NCBI GenBank assembly: GCA_025765615.1 | Contig: JAIVFJ010000251.1 | Location: 1-64,000, forward strand | Direction of reading: 5' to 3' | DNA: 64,000 bases | DNA from: Zopfochytrium polystomum | Lineage: Eukaryota > Chytridiomycota > Chytridiomycetes > Chytridiales > Chytridiaceae | Shown here: positions 63,041 to 64,000 of the stretch, piece after piece | Layout: the number at the start of each line of letters is the position of its first letter | Position numbering within the stretch: position 1 is the stretch's first letter | The notes under the pieces: model-generated | Database searches by the model: none | The model's input: the letters and a program-made list of their open reading frames with translations, nothing else | What the model was told of the DNA's origin: nothing | Made by a program: the position numbers and the translations under genes

Positions 63041-64000
63041 TTGTTCAACAACACCAACCCTCAGTCGGAGCCCTTGCCATCAGTGCAGGAGGTGAAAGTG
63101 TGTACCCCCCCAAGCTTGGGCCAACAGATTGGTGCGGGGTTTGATTTGGACGTTTGTTTGTCTCACTGGCAACCTCAAAGGATGGCGGCCGTGCTTGCAA
63201 CCCCACCATCTCCACCCACGCCCGATTTGACGTCGTCCCCGTCGTCACCCGCAACCGCGGCGAATTCGATATCCTCCCCCAACTCGACGCCCTCTTCTTC
63301 GCCATCACCTTCATCTTCGGCATCGATTGGAACGGCTGCCAACTCCCCGCCGTCCGCACTTTCGTACTTCACTTCACCAAGACGTCCAAGCAAAACACCA
63401 ACTGCCGCACCGTTGGCTGCCGCTGCCCATGGTGAAGTCTACTCATCCGCTGATCCTTTTCAGTTCATCTGCTTTCATTGCTCTAAAGGATCCTCTTCCC
63501 CAATTTCGCATTCTCGATCGTTTCGGCGAAATATGACAGGTATCTCCAACATTGACACAAACCCGCCCGTAAGTTTTGGTCCCGTCGCTTCATCCAACCT
63601 TGCTTTGTGCTAAAGATGGCGAAGTCGGACTCCCTCGGCGCAACATCTCCAATAGGTCCGGTCGGTCCGGTTGCCCCATCTCAGCCTTCTTCGTCGAGAT
63701 CACTTGGTTTTCTAAGCGGTTGGAGGAAGTCCCTCAGCTCCAACACATCTTCAAACACATCAGCTCCTTCGGCCTCGCCACTCCGTAATTTCTCTCTCTC
63801 TTCCGACGGCAGCAGGGGCCTGTTCGAAGAACCTACTGTTGTAACGTTTGGTGGCGTTGACCCTTCTACCATCAATAATGGATATGCCTCCGACGACGAC
63901 GACTCCCAATTTATTTTGGCGAGGATCGACGAACGAAGTAAAGGCGAGAAAGATTCGAAGGGGATGTCGAGTTTTGAAGCATTTACAGCGCAGCTGCGCT
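63041..64000 (+). CDS. Ser/Pro-rich protein of unknown function, N-terminal part (runs off the window)
   Basis: Exon 1 ends at 63568 and exon 2 starts at 63616 (47 bp intron GTAAGT..TAAAG, phase 0). Exon 2 is open to the window end. The start is either 63041 or, more likely, the Met at 63182 (MAAVLATPPSPPTPDL), where the low-complexity Ser/Pro/Thr region begins. Later features are FICFHCSKGSSSP and SRSLGFLSGWRKSLSSNTSS (phospho-rich, basic). An acidic YASDDDDSQFILARIDERSK and SSFEAFTAQLR follow. I do not recognise a domain in the visible part; long Ser-rich N-termini of this kind are common in fungal signalling and trafficking proteins. Confidence 0.6.

Overview
This window reads as a retrotransposon-rich chromosome segment of a fungus. 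The host genes point to fungi: an APSES/KilA-N plus ankyrin cell-cycle transcription factor, a spliced NAF1, a spliced SPOUT1-type RNA methyltransferase and a spliced ACP6-type histidine acid phosphatase. The host introns are 45-62 bp GT..AG introns, apart from one of 73 bp and one of 176 bp. An early-diverging (zoosporic) lineage is my guess from the gene repertoire and the copia load; the species cannot be named from sequence alone.

Layout. 1-4.0 kb: a broken unknown gene, an LTR-like repeat, and the 3' half of a minus-strand Ty1/copia element (family B). 4.0-21.8 kb: a very large inverted repeat. Two arms of about 6.5 kb, each holding broken family A copia sequence (LTR, integrase, second LTR, gag) plus a 1.1-1.24 kb LTR of another family (D), flank a 4.7 kb spacer that carries the most complete family A pol. 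21.8-23.8 kb: a deleted copia of family E. 23.8-26 kb: a possible minus-strand gene remnant and the SPOUT1-like gene. 26-30 kb: a 1.1 kb polypyrimidine tract and a scrapyard of LTR and pol fragments. 30.2-31.4 kb: an intact, GC-rich L-serine/L-threonine dehydratase. 33.9-34.9 kb: a PIF/Harbinger DNA transposon with TTA target duplications. 35.0-41.3 kb: a full-length copia (family C, GTTTA duplications). 41.6-46.3 kb: a second family B copia (CACTT duplications) whose 3' LTR is split by another insertion. 46.7-49.2 kb: an unrecognised broken gene interrupted by a 649 bp foldback element. 49.9-51.7 kb: the phosphatase. 52-55.5 kb: repeats. 56.8-64 kb: a gene-dense, TE-free block (APSES factor, NAF1, start of a Ser/Pro-rich protein), all on the plus strand.

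Most notable: (i) the foldback element at 47203-47851 carries perfect arrays of heat-shock elements and a TATA box in each arm, so it looks like a mobile, convergent, heat-inducible promoter pair that would transcribe its own hairpin; (ii) a spliceosomal-type, phase-0 intron between integrase and reverse transcriptase in family A copia, seen in three sequence contexts (four copies counting the mirrored arm); (iii) the inverted repeat, whose LTR target duplications allow the order of events to be partly reconstructed.

The host genes are metabolic (dehydratase, phosphatase), RNA-processing (SPOUT1-like, NAF1) and cell-cycle control (APSES factor). They show no operon-like relation. Exon coordinates are by-eye predictions from splice consensus and protein family conservation.
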